Shown here in pieces: positions 35,319-44,884 of a stretch of DNA of 64,000 bases. This DNA comes from Nelumbo lutea. Taxonomy: Eukaryota > Streptophyta > Magnoliopsida > Proteales > Nelumbonaceae. Each line of letters begins with the position of its first letter. Position 1 is the first letter of the stretch. The position numbers and the translations under genes were made by a program. Below the pieces are notes generated by a model, which worked only from the letters and a program-made list of their open reading frames with translations, was not told the DNA's origin and made no database searches. The DNA is taken from the NCBI GenBank assembly GCA_022828595.1, contig JAKGHH010000004.1, positions 82,798,270-82,862,269 on the forward strand, given 5' to 3'.

Positions 35319-37068
35319 TCAGCTCAATTTAAATCCCCTTCTATACGAGTCCACCATCATGTCATCAAAGCGCAGCGAGGCGATGTACTCATCAATGACC
35401 TTCTTCTTGGCATCTTTAATGCCTTGAGAAAAGATCTGCGTCCTCTCCCTAATGTCCTTCTGAAGGTATTCAACCTGATGCTGTAGATCCAGCCTCAGGT
35501 CTGCCATGTGCTTCACAACAACCCCCATGGCCTCAACATCCCTCTGAGACCTCGCCTGCCTGGCCATAGCAACGCGAGCGGCCTCCTCATCAGCACGAAC
35601 AGCTACCTCAGCAGCTCGGGTAGTTGCCTCGGCGGCGCGGAAAGCCTCTTCAGTAACTCGCACCTGTCTCAAGCTCCTCTCCACCTGGGCCGCCAAGGCA
35701 TGAATAGAAGAGTTCACCTACCAAAAGGAAAGAACAAGTGATTAAGAGAACGACAACAAGAGGGATAAAAAACAAAGAAGCCCGACAAGAAATCTAACTC
35801 ACCACCATAGCTTGAGTAGCAGCACGACAGGCGACCTGGTTCAAAGGAAGATCGGTCCAGGCCGCGATCTCCTCGGGGAAGGTGGCCTCCCTACTCTTCT
35901 GAAGAGCGTAGTTCGGCGACAGCATGCTCCTAAATTCCCCTTGATCTCCCGAGCCTGAGGGCCCAGCTCGCGTATGAGCGGACCCACAGTAAGCGGGAGC
36001 ACTAGAATAGGCGGGAGCCCCCATGTGAGTAGTCTTGGCATAAGGGGCCCCTGCCGCTTCTTGCATTGAAGAAGCCACCCCGGGCTCCCTGGGCGGATCC
36101 TCTGACGTGTAGTCTGGTACATGAGGCTCCGCATCCTGGGGCAGCTCGGCACGAGTTCACTTGGCGACTCGCTTCCTCCTCTTCATGCCTTGGAACAGGT
36201 GCCCGTCACGAGTCCTTTCTGATTCCATCACACCTGCAAAAAAGAGTTCGGCATTAGAAAAAAAAATGAAAGAACAAAGCAAAACAAGAAACCTCTGAGC
36301 AAGGAACCTACCCGAACTCAGGCCGGCCGCAATGAGCTTGGCCTCCGTCAGGTACTGATGGCATTTTAGCCCTAGCCGTGCCCATTGCCGAAGGCCCTTC
36401 ACCATCTCTTTATCAAGCGTAACATCGGAGTCAGGGGCGACCATCTCGCTTCCACACCGGGACCTTCTTGGGAAGTTCGTGCAAGAGCTTAAAACCCAGG
36501 CGGGGAGACAGGTAGTATGCATGCCTATGCCCGGGAAGAGGACCCACTTGTTTCTTAAGCATTAAAATAGAGGAGAATATCTCCAAGTCTAAAGGAAAGC
36601 CATGTTCGCAAAAAAGGGAGATTGTCCCCACCAAGTTGCGAATGGAGTTCGGGTGAAACTGGCCGACGGTAACGCTGAAGTGGTTTATGACCTCGACAAG
36701 AAGGGGGTGGAAGGCAGTCGCAGCCCCGCAATGAGCTGCTCCTGGAATATCACGATCTCTTCAGGACTGTGTTCCCAAGGAAAGCTGCCTGAAGGAATGA
36801 AATAGGCGTACTCCCCAGGCAAGTTGTAATAGGTAATAAGGGATTGGAGTCCCTCAGGCATCATGGTCGAAGGACCAAACCTGTCTAGCATCCGACCTCG
36901 ATGAGAGGTAGATGCCAAACTGCCCAAAGTGGCTCGGCCTATGGGCTCAAACTCTTCCTCAAGTTCTACCTTAGGTTCGCTAAGGCCATTGGGGGATGCA
37001 ACTCGGTTTGTAGAAGCTGCATCAGACCCACTTGAAGAACCGTCTGAGCTTTCCAAGCTAGACATCAA
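35319..37068 (-). pseudogene. Antisense intron-containing gene of the Tat element
   Basis: On the strand opposite pol, an ATG at 37068 opens an acidic Ser-rich N-terminus. LITYYNLPGEYAYFIPSGSF, EEIVIFQEQLIAGLRLP and FHPNSIRNLVGTISLFCEHG follow, resembling the plant 'putative gypsy type transposon' domain (PF04195 type). A 1-base frameshift in a C-run near 36703 breaks it. Two small GT-AG introns keep frame: 36311-36234 (78 nt) and 35802-35718 (85 nt). An Arg-to-TGA stop lies near 36160. The last exon (35717-35319) is an Ala/Arg-rich coiled coil (EEAFRAAEATTRAAEVAVRA). Antisense genes at this place are known in Tat elements; their function is unclear. The domain name is from memory of the family. 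Confidence 0.75.
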
Positions 37069-37246
37069 GGAGAAAAGGTGGATTCCAGGAAAGTACTCAC
37101 TTGAAAAAAGGTTTGAACAGACTTCGAAAACCGAAACAAAACAAAAAACCTTGAAGGCGAACTAAAAGCTTGGACGCGAGCTGAAAACTTGGACGTGAGC
37201 TCAAGAAGGAAAGCGCAGAAGTGACAAAGCGACTGGGGTCCCCCAT

Positions 37247-37254
37247 TATTTATA
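37247..37254 (-). promoter_or_regulatory. TATA box for the antisense gene
   Basis: The minus strand reads GGATATAAATAATGG; TATAAATA lies about 180 bp upstream of the ATG at 37068, allowing a leader of roughly 150 nt. Tandem repeats lie further upstream. Confidence 0.6.
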
Positions 37255-37350
37255 TCCACAGTGACCAAGAACCAACAACACAGATCAAAGCCAATCTGAC
37301 AGCCCGCAGTCGCTCAGACCACACGTCCCCTGAGACCGAGACGTGATTGG

Positions 37351-37480
37351 TGCACGTCTTTCTGAAACTGACAGAACACCGACACACGTCTTTCTGAAAC
37401 TGACAGAACGCCGGCGCACGTCTTTCTGAAACTGACAGAACGTCGACACACGTCTTTCTAAAACTGACAGAACGACAACG
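37351..37480. repeat. Four 32-33-bp tandem repeats
   Basis: CGTCTTTCTGAAACTGACAG starts at 37354, 37387, 37419 and, with one change, 37451. They lie between the right LTR and the antisense TATA box. Confidence 0.9.
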
Positions 37481-37760
37481 CGCATCTCCTCGCCTTACAA
37501 ACGGTAGTGGCGCATTTTTTCAAATTTGAAAAGGCCCACTATCACGTTTCCTAGTGGCGCGCTTTTTTGAAATTTGAAATAAGTGCGCGCCGCCACGTCT
37601 GTCAGCATTTGTAGGCAGGTCAGCACATCTCCCGCCTTTTGGGCGCTCGAGAAACCCAAAGAACCCTAGCAACGCACCTCGTGCTATCAAAATTTGAAGT
37701 ATGGGACAAATCCACCTGTCACCTCACGAACTCCCCGCGCCAGGGAAAGACCCTAGCACG

Positions 37761-37776
37761 AGGAGTGGGGGGCAAT
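37761..37776 (+). promoter_or_regulatory. Polypurine tract
   Basis: AGGAGTGGGGGGCAAT directly precedes the right LTR and would prime plus-strand DNA. Confidence 0.8.
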
Positions 37777-38655
37777 TGATGAAGGAAGATTTGGCCCGAC
37801 CTTGTAATTACGCAACACGTGGCAAAGGCAACAGCTCGGCACAACAGCGCGCCTAAGGTGTGAGCACCAAAGGGAGGAACCAACGGTCCGAACTCCCAAC
37901 TAGGAGCCTGAACTCCCTACAAGGAACCCGAACTCTCCCTTAGCCCCCGAGCCAAACCCAAAGGGCAGTAACCCAAACTAGCCTGCCCTATGGCAGTTCG
38001 GGACAAACCTCTCCGAACTGGCCTGCCCTATGGTAGTTCGGGACACACCTCTCCGAACTGGCCTGCCCTATGGCAGTTCAGGACACACCTCTTCGAACTA
38101 GCCTGCCCCATGGCAGTTCAGGACACACCTCCGAACTCAAGACTTCACCTCGCTCACCACTCCAACACTTCGTCTCCAGGACGCCAAACTGAACAACCAT
38201 ACCATGCCTGACACCGAGGAAGTTTGTATCCAGGGGCGACACACCTAACTGACTTGGGATCTGACGCTTGACAGCCGCACTTGCCACCGCCACCTGCCAC
38301 CGCCATCTCTAGTTACAGAGACGGCTCCGACAAGGAGCAGTGGCGGTTCTGTCCCAACAAAAGGGATGACACCCGAACTGGTAGAAGCACAGAAGTATCA
38401 TACCCGACTTGATAGAAGCCTCGGAGTGAGTGCACGAAGTGGTTATAAAAGGCTCCCTACCCCCAACAACAAGGTATGCAAACTCTGCGCCATCTGGTTT
38501 TATCTTGCCTTTGAGAGAATACTAACTTGAGCTTCAGAGCAAATCTCACTGGGTTCCCCCTGGAGTTCCCTCATCTTCTCTGTTTCAGGCTCCCCGTTGC
38601 TCCATTCAGAGGCAAGATCGTTGACAGCTAGGACTGGCCAGATTGCGCACCATCA
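37777..38655 (+). repeat. Right LTR (879 bp)
   Basis: Begins TGATGAAGGAAG, has four 40-bp repeats (37978-38137) and TATAAAA at 38444, and ends CACCATCA, followed by the TAAAG duplication. Scattered substitutions and indels separate it from the left LTR. Confidence 0.95.
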
Positions 38656-39182
38656 TAAAGCATAGGTGGAATTCTACCTATGCTATGTTAGAAAGTTGTA
38701 TATCTCATAAACAAATTCTTTCTGATTTTTATAATTGAAAAATACCTAATGATATGATATTTGAGGAAGACTGGGAAATGGCAGTCTGTATAAGATATTT
38801 ATTATCCAACTAGTTGTAATTTACTGTATCAATTAATGGTAATTAGTGATTGTTTTGCCAAATATAGAAATAATCCACAATTTCAATGTATTGTTTAGCT
38901 ACAATATTAGACCCCAGGATTAGGAAAGATGGTTTAGATATTTTACTTGAAACATATTATGAAAATATGAATATTGATATAGGAAATATAAAAGAAAATA
39001 ATAATTTATTATTTGAAATGTACAGTTTGTATGAATTTGAAGTTGTGGGAAATATTCCTACAACTTGTTTAGCTTCTTCCTCTTCTCCTTCTAACTTTGA
39101 GCCTAGTAGTAGAAGAGAAAAACTTTTTTATTTAATAAGTAGAAGGCAAAAATTTGCTAGTTCTATAACAAGTTCAAATTGG
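38656..39182 (+). pseudogene. hAT transposase continuation after the Tat insertion
   Basis: After the TAAAG duplication, the frame picks up as HRWNSTYAMLESCISHKQIL, the conserved tryptophan block that directly follows LDVK in hAT transposases. Further on are EDWEMAVCIRYLLSN, several stops, MYCLATILDPRIRKDGLDIL (39 kb region, the usual A.ILDPR.K block) and a Ser-rich linker ending in ASSITSSN at about 39180. The hATC dimerisation domain should follow; instead gypsy leader sequence in reverse orientation begins. The missing domain is at 16735-17097 on the other strand, starting at the equivalent residue. Confidence 0.85.
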
Positions 39183-39226
39183 CTAATGTCCATACTTGGG
39201 TTGGGTTGACCTTGGGTTGTAGCCAT
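39183..39226 (-). pseudogene. Start of the element X gag, separated from the rest
   Basis: The minus strand from 39226 encodes MATTQGQPNPSMDI and then runs into hAT sequence. It lies about 590 nt downstream of an LTR and primer-site-like sequence, the right place for a gag start. Its Gln/Pro-rich style continues in the start-less gag at 17090 (DQLLTQIEQSTEQF). Confidence 0.6.
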
Positions 39227-39819
39227 GGGTTTTAATAATGCAAGCTTTTATTTAAAAGAAAAGGAAGATTTGTACCTGAGTGGGCCCACAATTGCTCCTA
39301 CCCACTTGCTTAAGCAAAGACAAAAACAAAAATAAAAATGCAAACAAAAGAACAAATACAAACAATAATATAAATGCAAAAGACAAATGTAAAAAGGTAG
39401 CAATGCATTAAAATGCCTAGTTGGGACTCCTAAGGAGAATATCTAGGGCTCTACATGCAAGAGCTTGGGTTTGTTTCTATAGGCTCCTAAGAGGTGCAGG
39501 GGAACCTCAGTCAAGTCGAGCTACCCATATATCTTAATACAAGTCTTGGGTACGTTGCTGAGGCCTCACCTCGTCAACCCAAAGCCACCAACCTTATTCA
39601 AGAAGTGGTTGGATATACTAGAGGTAAGAAAGAAGGGTCATCCTCTTTCTAGGATGGTTATCCCTAAGCAATCATACTAGGGACCGCCTATAGTTGAGTC
39701 GGAGGGACAAAATGCAATGCAACATGAGCGATGTGTGTGCAGGCCTAAAATTGTTCAAATATCCTTGGAACTCGATTTTTTTGAGTTTGATCCTCTTAGA
39801 AAATCCCCAACGGATTTGA
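39227..39819 (-). other. Gypsy (element X) leader and primer-site region
   Basis: On the minus strand, AAATTTAGGTGTCAACTC is followed by CCGTTGGGGATTTT, resembling the LTR-end/primer-site layout of the plus copy at 19319-19340. Untranslated leader follows up to the ATG at 39226. Confidence 0.5.
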
Positions 39820-40740
39820 GTTGACACCTAAATTTTTGGAATTGGGAATTTAGGAAAACCTGGGATTTTTAAGAAAAAAATTTGGTTTTCTTGGTGACTC
39901 GTTGCCCAATGAAGATGAGATTCTTAGGGTCTAGGGACCAAGGTACAGTGTGAGAAGGTGTTAGGCACCCCACACGTGCTCGATTAGACCGGTCTCTACT
40001 TCACCAAAGCTCCAAGGAAGATTTTATAATTTTTGGGCTTGATATGTTTTACTAAATTAGCACACACACACACATACACACACACACACACACAATTAAC
40101 AAAAGAATAATCAAAGGGATAATAGCATATAAGGGCAACTTTTGGGCCCTAATACTGCCCTAATATCAGTAAAAGTAATATTTAAAAAAAATAAAAAATA
40201 AGTTAACTTTTGAAACATAATATCAATTAAGGGCAAAAACACTATTCATCTTCTTCCTCTTACTATCCATTCACTAGCATTGCCCACCTCCGACAACGTT
40301 GCTGAAGGCAGAGGTGGAGGTGGGCGGAGATAGGCGGAGGCGGTGGCGGTGGCGAATGGTGGCGGACGGTGGTAGGCGTCGGCGTTGGTGAATAGATTGC
40401 AAGAGGAAGAAGATGAAAAGTGTTTTTCCCTTAATTGATATTATTTTTCAAAAGTTAACCTATTTTTTATTTTTTTTAAATATTACTTTTACTAATATTA
40501 GGGCCCAAAAGTTGCCCTTTTATGCTATTATCCCTTTTCATAATAAAATTCTAACTACATAAGGAAGAGAGCATTAACTACATAAGCAAGAGAGCATTAA
40601 CTACATAAGGAAAAATTAACACTAAATAAAGAGATTAATCAAATTACACAAAGCATGAATTTCTAACGAATTAGATGAATTAAGCCTAGACATGAAAATA
40701 GGAACCAAAGAATATTATATTTTTAACTATGTAAATGAGA
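39820..40740 (-). repeat. Gypsy LTR (minus copy), containing a MITE and (CA)n
   Basis: Inverse of the LTR at 18860-19330: shared blocks include CTTCCTTGGAGCTTTGGTGA, GATATGTTTTACTAA, TTTGATTATTCTTTTGTTAA and TTCTTTGGTTCCTATTTTCA on the minus strand. A (CA)n tract (40060-40094) and a 425-bp MITE (40113-40537) lengthen it. Confidence 0.75.
40113..40537. mobile_element. Foldback MITE with ~145-bp arms and GC-rich loop
   Basis: Left end AAAGGGATAATAGCATATAA; the inverse of the right end is AAAGGGATAATAGCATAAAA. Arms match from 40113 to about 40260 and from about 40400 to 40537. The central 140 bp is GGTGGCGG-rich, unlike the AT-rich arms. Comparison with the LTR at 18860 shows it is an insertion. 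No clear target duplication. Confidence 0.8.
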
Positions 40741-41929
40741 GTCCTGAGATTCAAAAAGAAATTTATAAGGAAGACCTTTTATTTTATTTTTTTTAAAGTT
40801 GGTTGACACTTGTCCTTAACATAAAGGGAGAAACTTCTTTGACTTGATTATGGGGACCCACTAATGTGAAATGGATGAAGTTGGAAATACACACAAATTT
40901 TATCCCTACTTGATGAAATCTGACCATGTTAATAAAAAAGGTAAACCTAAAACGTGCAACTAAATGATCCATACAATAATCAATAACCAAAACTATGAAA
41001 GGAGATAATTAGGATGGTAGGGATTAAGACTTTTGAAACTTGAGAGAACGGGACCTACTTAATGATGTATGAAAAAAAAAACCAAAGAAAAAAGAAAGAA
41101 ATCAAAGAGATTTTTCAAGAAACCATTTGACTAAAAAAAGAGTATCTACCAACTTTGAGTGTAGTTATTCTATCGGTTGTGCATTAATGGGAGCAATTAA
41201 ATTAAGCAAATAAAAAAAAGACTATCTACCAATGATTGAAAAGAAAGCAAAGATTAACTCCTACCAGGCTACTTTGCAAAGAAAACAAGAAATAAAAAAT
41301 AAATAAAATGAATAATAATCATGTTGCTGGGTATGCTAATAGATGTACCTTGTAAAAAAGTTTAACTAGATGAAATTGTCTTGCTCCCTACTAATGCATT
41401 CTCCAATGACAGCGTGCATGTTTTCAACAATTTCCGCATCATTCATGGACAATTCTTGTTTCTGATATGTTGCCCAAATGGTTATTGATCATTCATACTT
41501 CTTTTATGGGGAGACTCTAGGGATGTTGGAGAGTGATTAGGGAAAGATTTGGACTTGAAGGATGAAGGTTGGGGTTGCTTAGGATGTGAAGGAGGTATTA
41601 TCTAAGCTAATGAGGTAGAGTTATTTCCCTAAGTTAGACTGTGTGTCTAGAATGTGAGAAAGATGTAGTATTTATAGATTTTTAGGGAGGATTCTAGAAG
41701 GGAATGAAGGATTGAGATTGAGAGACGAGGAAGATCAAAGGCTGAGGTTTAAAAGGATTTTTGGAGGGTGATTGAATGGGCTATCAAGACAGCTTTGCAT
41801 GAGAGAGATCCTCTCAATCAATTAAGAATATGAGTGGAAGATTTTACCAATTTACCATAATTAGACATTCCAACTTTTGGTGAATGACTTGATTGATCGG
41901 AGGCTCCTAACTGGTCAAATCTTATATTT
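40741..41929. other. Intergenic, no gene seen
   Basis: A/T-rich sequence with no recognised element or coding domain; it may be older flanking DNA of the LTR element. Confidence 0.45.
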
Positions 41930-42555
41930 TAAGATGGTTCTAGAAGTTGGAAAAAAGGTTTGATCGTAGGATGCCCTAGGCTCGAAGTTGTAGTGAAGGG
42001 GATTCCAAACAGAAGGCCCGGATTGGGTTTAGCGTCAGGTCTCAAGATGGAGGGGTTAACGGTGTTGGAATCGGATAATCTTGGTACCATTAAACTCAGA
42101 ATTTCGAGTTCCATCCATCTAAATGTTGGATTTCAGAATTCATGAGGCATAGGGTTCAAGATCAAAGATGATCCCAACCGGACTATTAAAATCAGTTCTG
42201 GCTCCGAGTCTTGAGATGAAGGGGTAAACGGTGTTGGATTTGGGTGATCTTGGTGTTGTCAAATTTGGATTTTTGGGATCTATATACATATGGTTTTGGA
42301 TTTCTGATTTGATGTGAAATGAATTTCAGGATCAAAATGATTCAAATCAGATGATTGGAATCGGTTTCAGCTTCTAGTCTTAGGATGATGAGATAAATGG
42401 TGTCAGACTCGGGTGATCTTGGTGTTGTTGGATTTGAATTTTTGGGTTCTAAGTACCTATGGTTTTGGATTTCTGATTTGAAGTGAAATGAGGTTCATGA
42501 TCAAAATGATCATGATCAAATGATTGGAATCAGATGAAGGGGCAAACGGTGTTCG
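41930..42555. repeat. 168-bp tandem repeat, about 3.5 copies
   Basis: GGTGTTGGAATCGG at 42061, GGTGTTGGATTTGGG at 42230 and GGTGTCAGACTCGGG at 42398 start successive units. A further GGTGTTC is at 42548 (shorter last unit), and a partial unit precedes 42061. The second and third units share TATGGTTTTGGATTTCTGAT. Confidence 0.8.
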
Positions 42556-43816
42556 CTGAAGCATGCTTGAAGCTCAAAGTGTTGCAGAAAGACTAAAGAA
42601 CATAAAAATGGGGTGTCTACACCATTCTTTCGCCAACACTCGAATAGAGTGATGGGATCTACTACCGGTGTTATGCGTACAAGGCCGAGTTGGGGAGTTA
42701 GGTCTTCTGGGCAGTTGCAGTCGCTTACGGTTGGATTGGGCTCCATGCAGACCTGTGTGGTGCCTTTTGGTGTACCTGGTGTGAGGATCGACTATAGTAG
42801 GTGCGTGAGTGGTAGGGCGAGTAACTTGGGGGGCGTGATCTAGTTGCCCCAGCATCTCTATCATGTTCAAGATATGATCGACCTTCTGATACTGGGGCTC
42901 CCGAGGCGAAGAGCTACTAACGGGTTTGGGAAATGACTTTTTGTATGTTTTCCATACATGGCATCAATCTAATACTATCCAAAATGATGTGTTCCAAACC
43001 GAGGACACAATGAAATAGTCCTGCCAACTGGACAAGGCTGAGGTGGAAAGACGAAATTGCACACTGAGATCTGCAACCAAGAGAAAATGTCAGAGGCCTA
43101 AGGAGTTGTTCCTTGGGTAGGTAATCAGACGCTCAAGTAAGTTGGGTAGAGAAAGATATGGTCGTGCTGGTAGGTTGAAATAATGTTGGTCTGTGCTGGT
43201 AGATATTCAAAGAGTATTCTTTCAAAAGTCCCTTAACTCGAACAGGGAATACATATATATAATTGGGTGTCCATGTCCAAAATGGATAGGACTTCTGAGA
43301 TTATCAAGATGAAGGCGTTCGTCGAGGTTTTCGGGAGATTTCCTCTAAAAAAACCAACTAAACCACTTTGGCATGTGTGTTGGACGGACATGTCCTAAAA
43401 CTCAAGAGTCAAAATCTTTTCAATGAACAAATTGACTTGAAAAACAATCTAAACAAATATCTTAGCAGCCTCATCTTTTAATTTCTTTTCTATCTTTTAC
43501 AAAGAAGCTAGAAAACAAAAAATTTAAGCTTTGGAAAAAAAAAGGCAAAAATTAGATGATGAAATTAATGGTACGTAGAAAGAGTAATGAACATACATAC
43601 GTATACAAACATGGATGGGGCTGGGGGCTGGGGGGTTCTTATTACAAGATCCTCCGACCTTTCTTCTCTTCCTCACGATCCCACCCACCTCTCATAATCT
43701 CATTCCACTCCCCCGTTTATGAACCATTTCTAACCTTTCCTAGACCTCTTAACCACCCTTCAATGGCTGCTCTTCCTCTTCTTTTCTGAAATTCCCGACT
43801 CATTAATCAAGGCAGG
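42556..43816. other. Intergenic and upstream region of GATL1
   Basis: 42556-43330 has no recognised domain and may be transposon-derived. The 300 bp before the GATL1 ATG contain CT-rich stretches (CTTTCTTCTCTTCCTCAC) as in plant promoters/leaders; no confident TATA box. Confidence 0.4.
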
Positions 43817-44884
43817 ATGGCCTTCCGGAGATCAATCCCTTCTCCACTCCTTGGCCTCCTGTCTTTCCTCCTCCTCCACCCCATCACCACCACCTCCACC
43901 GTCGGCGCCGGCACCCGCCTCGGCCTTATCCGTAATAAACCCTACTCCTCCAATATTCCCGTCTTCCGTGAGGCTCCTGCATTCCGCAATGGCGACACCT
44001 GTGGCTCCCCAAACACTACTGGTCGCATCCATGTCGCCATGACCCTTGACGCCAATTATCTCAGAGGCACCATGGCTGCCATCCTGTCGATGCTACAGCA
44101 CTCTACTTGTCCAGAAAATGTTGATTTCCACTTCCTCGCAGGCGACTTCGATTCTAATATCTTCCTAACCATCAATTCCACCTTTCCTTATCTCAACTTC
44201 AACGTATATCACTTCGACTTCAAACGTGTCCATGGGAAGATCTCCAAATCCATTCGCCTAGCTCTGGACCAACCATTAAATTATGCACGCATCTACCTTG
44301 CAGACATCCTCCCCGCAGATGTAAGCCGTGTCATCTACCTCGACTCCGACATCATCATGGTCGACGACATTGCGAAGCTCTGGGAGGTGGATTTGGAGGG
44401 TAAGGTGGTGGCCGCACCAGAGTACTGCCATGCAAATTTCACCAAATACTTCACAGAAGCATTCTGGTCGGACCCAGATTTGGTGAGAACGTTTCAAGGA
44501 AGGAAGCCTTGTTACTTCAACACAGGAGTTATGGTGGTTGATGTGGATAAATGGAGGAAAGGAGATTACACGCACAAGGTTGAGGAATGGATGGCGGTGC
44601 AGAAAAAGAAGAGGATATATCACTTGGGCTCTCTTCCACCTTTCTTGCTCATCTTTGCTGGGAATATCAAAGCAGTCGATCATAGATGGAACCAGCATGG
44701 TTTGGGTGGTGACAACCTCGAAGGCAAATGTAGGAACCTTCACCCTGGACCCATCAGCCTACTCCACTGGAGTGGCAAGGGTAAGCCATGGCTGAGGTTG
44801 GATTCCAGAAAGCCATGCACTGTTGATCATCTTTGGGCACCGTATGATCTCTATCGCTCATCAACTCTCTCTCTAGAAGAATGA
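43817..44884 (+). CDS. GATL1: Galacturonosyltransferase-like protein, GATL1/PARVUS type (GT8)
   Basis: A single intact 355-residue frame without introns, the usual length and structure for GATL genes. Residues ~9-24 are a hydrophobic signal/anchor ([13 protein letters not shown]). The GT8 fold follows: [37 protein letters not shown], the metal-binding D176-S-D178 in [37 protein letters not shown]289 in [12 protein letters not shown], and H317 in [16 protein letters not shown]1/PARVUS proteins act in the secretory pathway in xylan/pectin synthesis of secondary walls, probably on the xylan reducing-end tetrasaccharide. The start has good context (GGCAGGATGG). The C-terminus [13 protein letters not shown] and SLEE favours the GATL1 branch; other GATLs remain possible. 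It is the only intact gene in the window. Confidence 0.92.
   Translation: MAFRRSIPSPLLGLLSFLLLHPITTTSTVGAGTRLGLIRNKPYSSNIPVFREAPAFRNGDTCGSPNTTGRIHVAMTLDANYLRGTMAAILSMLQHSTCPENVDFHFLAGDFDSNIFLTINSTFPYLNFNVYHFDFKRVHGKISKSIRLALDQPLNYARIYLADILPADVSRVIYLDSDIIMVDDIAKLWEVDLEGKVVAAPEYCHANFTKYFTEAFWSDPDLVRTFQGRKPCYFNTGVMVVDVDKWRKGDYTHKVEEWMAVQKKKRIYHLGSLPPFLLIFAGNIKAVDHRWNQHGLGGDNLEGKCRNLHPGPISLLHWSGKGKPWLRLDSRKPCTVDHLWAPYDLYRSSTLSLEE

Larger units (their letters stand above)
28171..38655 (+). mobile_element. Ty3/gypsy LTR retrotransposon, Tat lineage, 10.5 kb
   Basis: It has two LTRs beginning TGATGAAGGAAG and ending CACCATCA, perfect 5-bp target duplications TAAAG (28166-28170, 38656-38660), a primer-binding region after the left LTR and a polypurine tract before the right LTR. 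Gene order is gag, protease, reverse transcriptase, RNase H, a second RNase H, then integrase, with a further gene on the opposite strand. The second RNase H and the antisense gene are established features of the Tat clade. All sense frames carry stops or frameshifts, so it is non-autonomous. The LTRs differ at about 8 of the first 120 bases, so the insertion is not recent. Confidence 0.95.
26326..39182 (+). mobile_element. 5' part of a hAT transposon, split by a Tat retrotransposon
   Basis: The left terminus TACAGGTGTAATCGGGCTGG is the counterpart of TAGAGGTGTAAAGTGGGCTG at 15971. It is preceded by GTCAGCTA (26318-26325). GC-rich subterminal sequence, a TATA region and the transposase frame (27180-28170) follow. 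The Tat element 28171-38655 interrupts, and transposase sequence resumes at 38656 and stops near 39182. The hATC domain and right terminus are missing here and found inverted at 15971-17088. Confidence 0.85.

Noticed and set aside
44276..44743. 155-codon minus frame inside GATL1
   Set aside because: Antisense shadow of a conserved glycosyltransferase gene.
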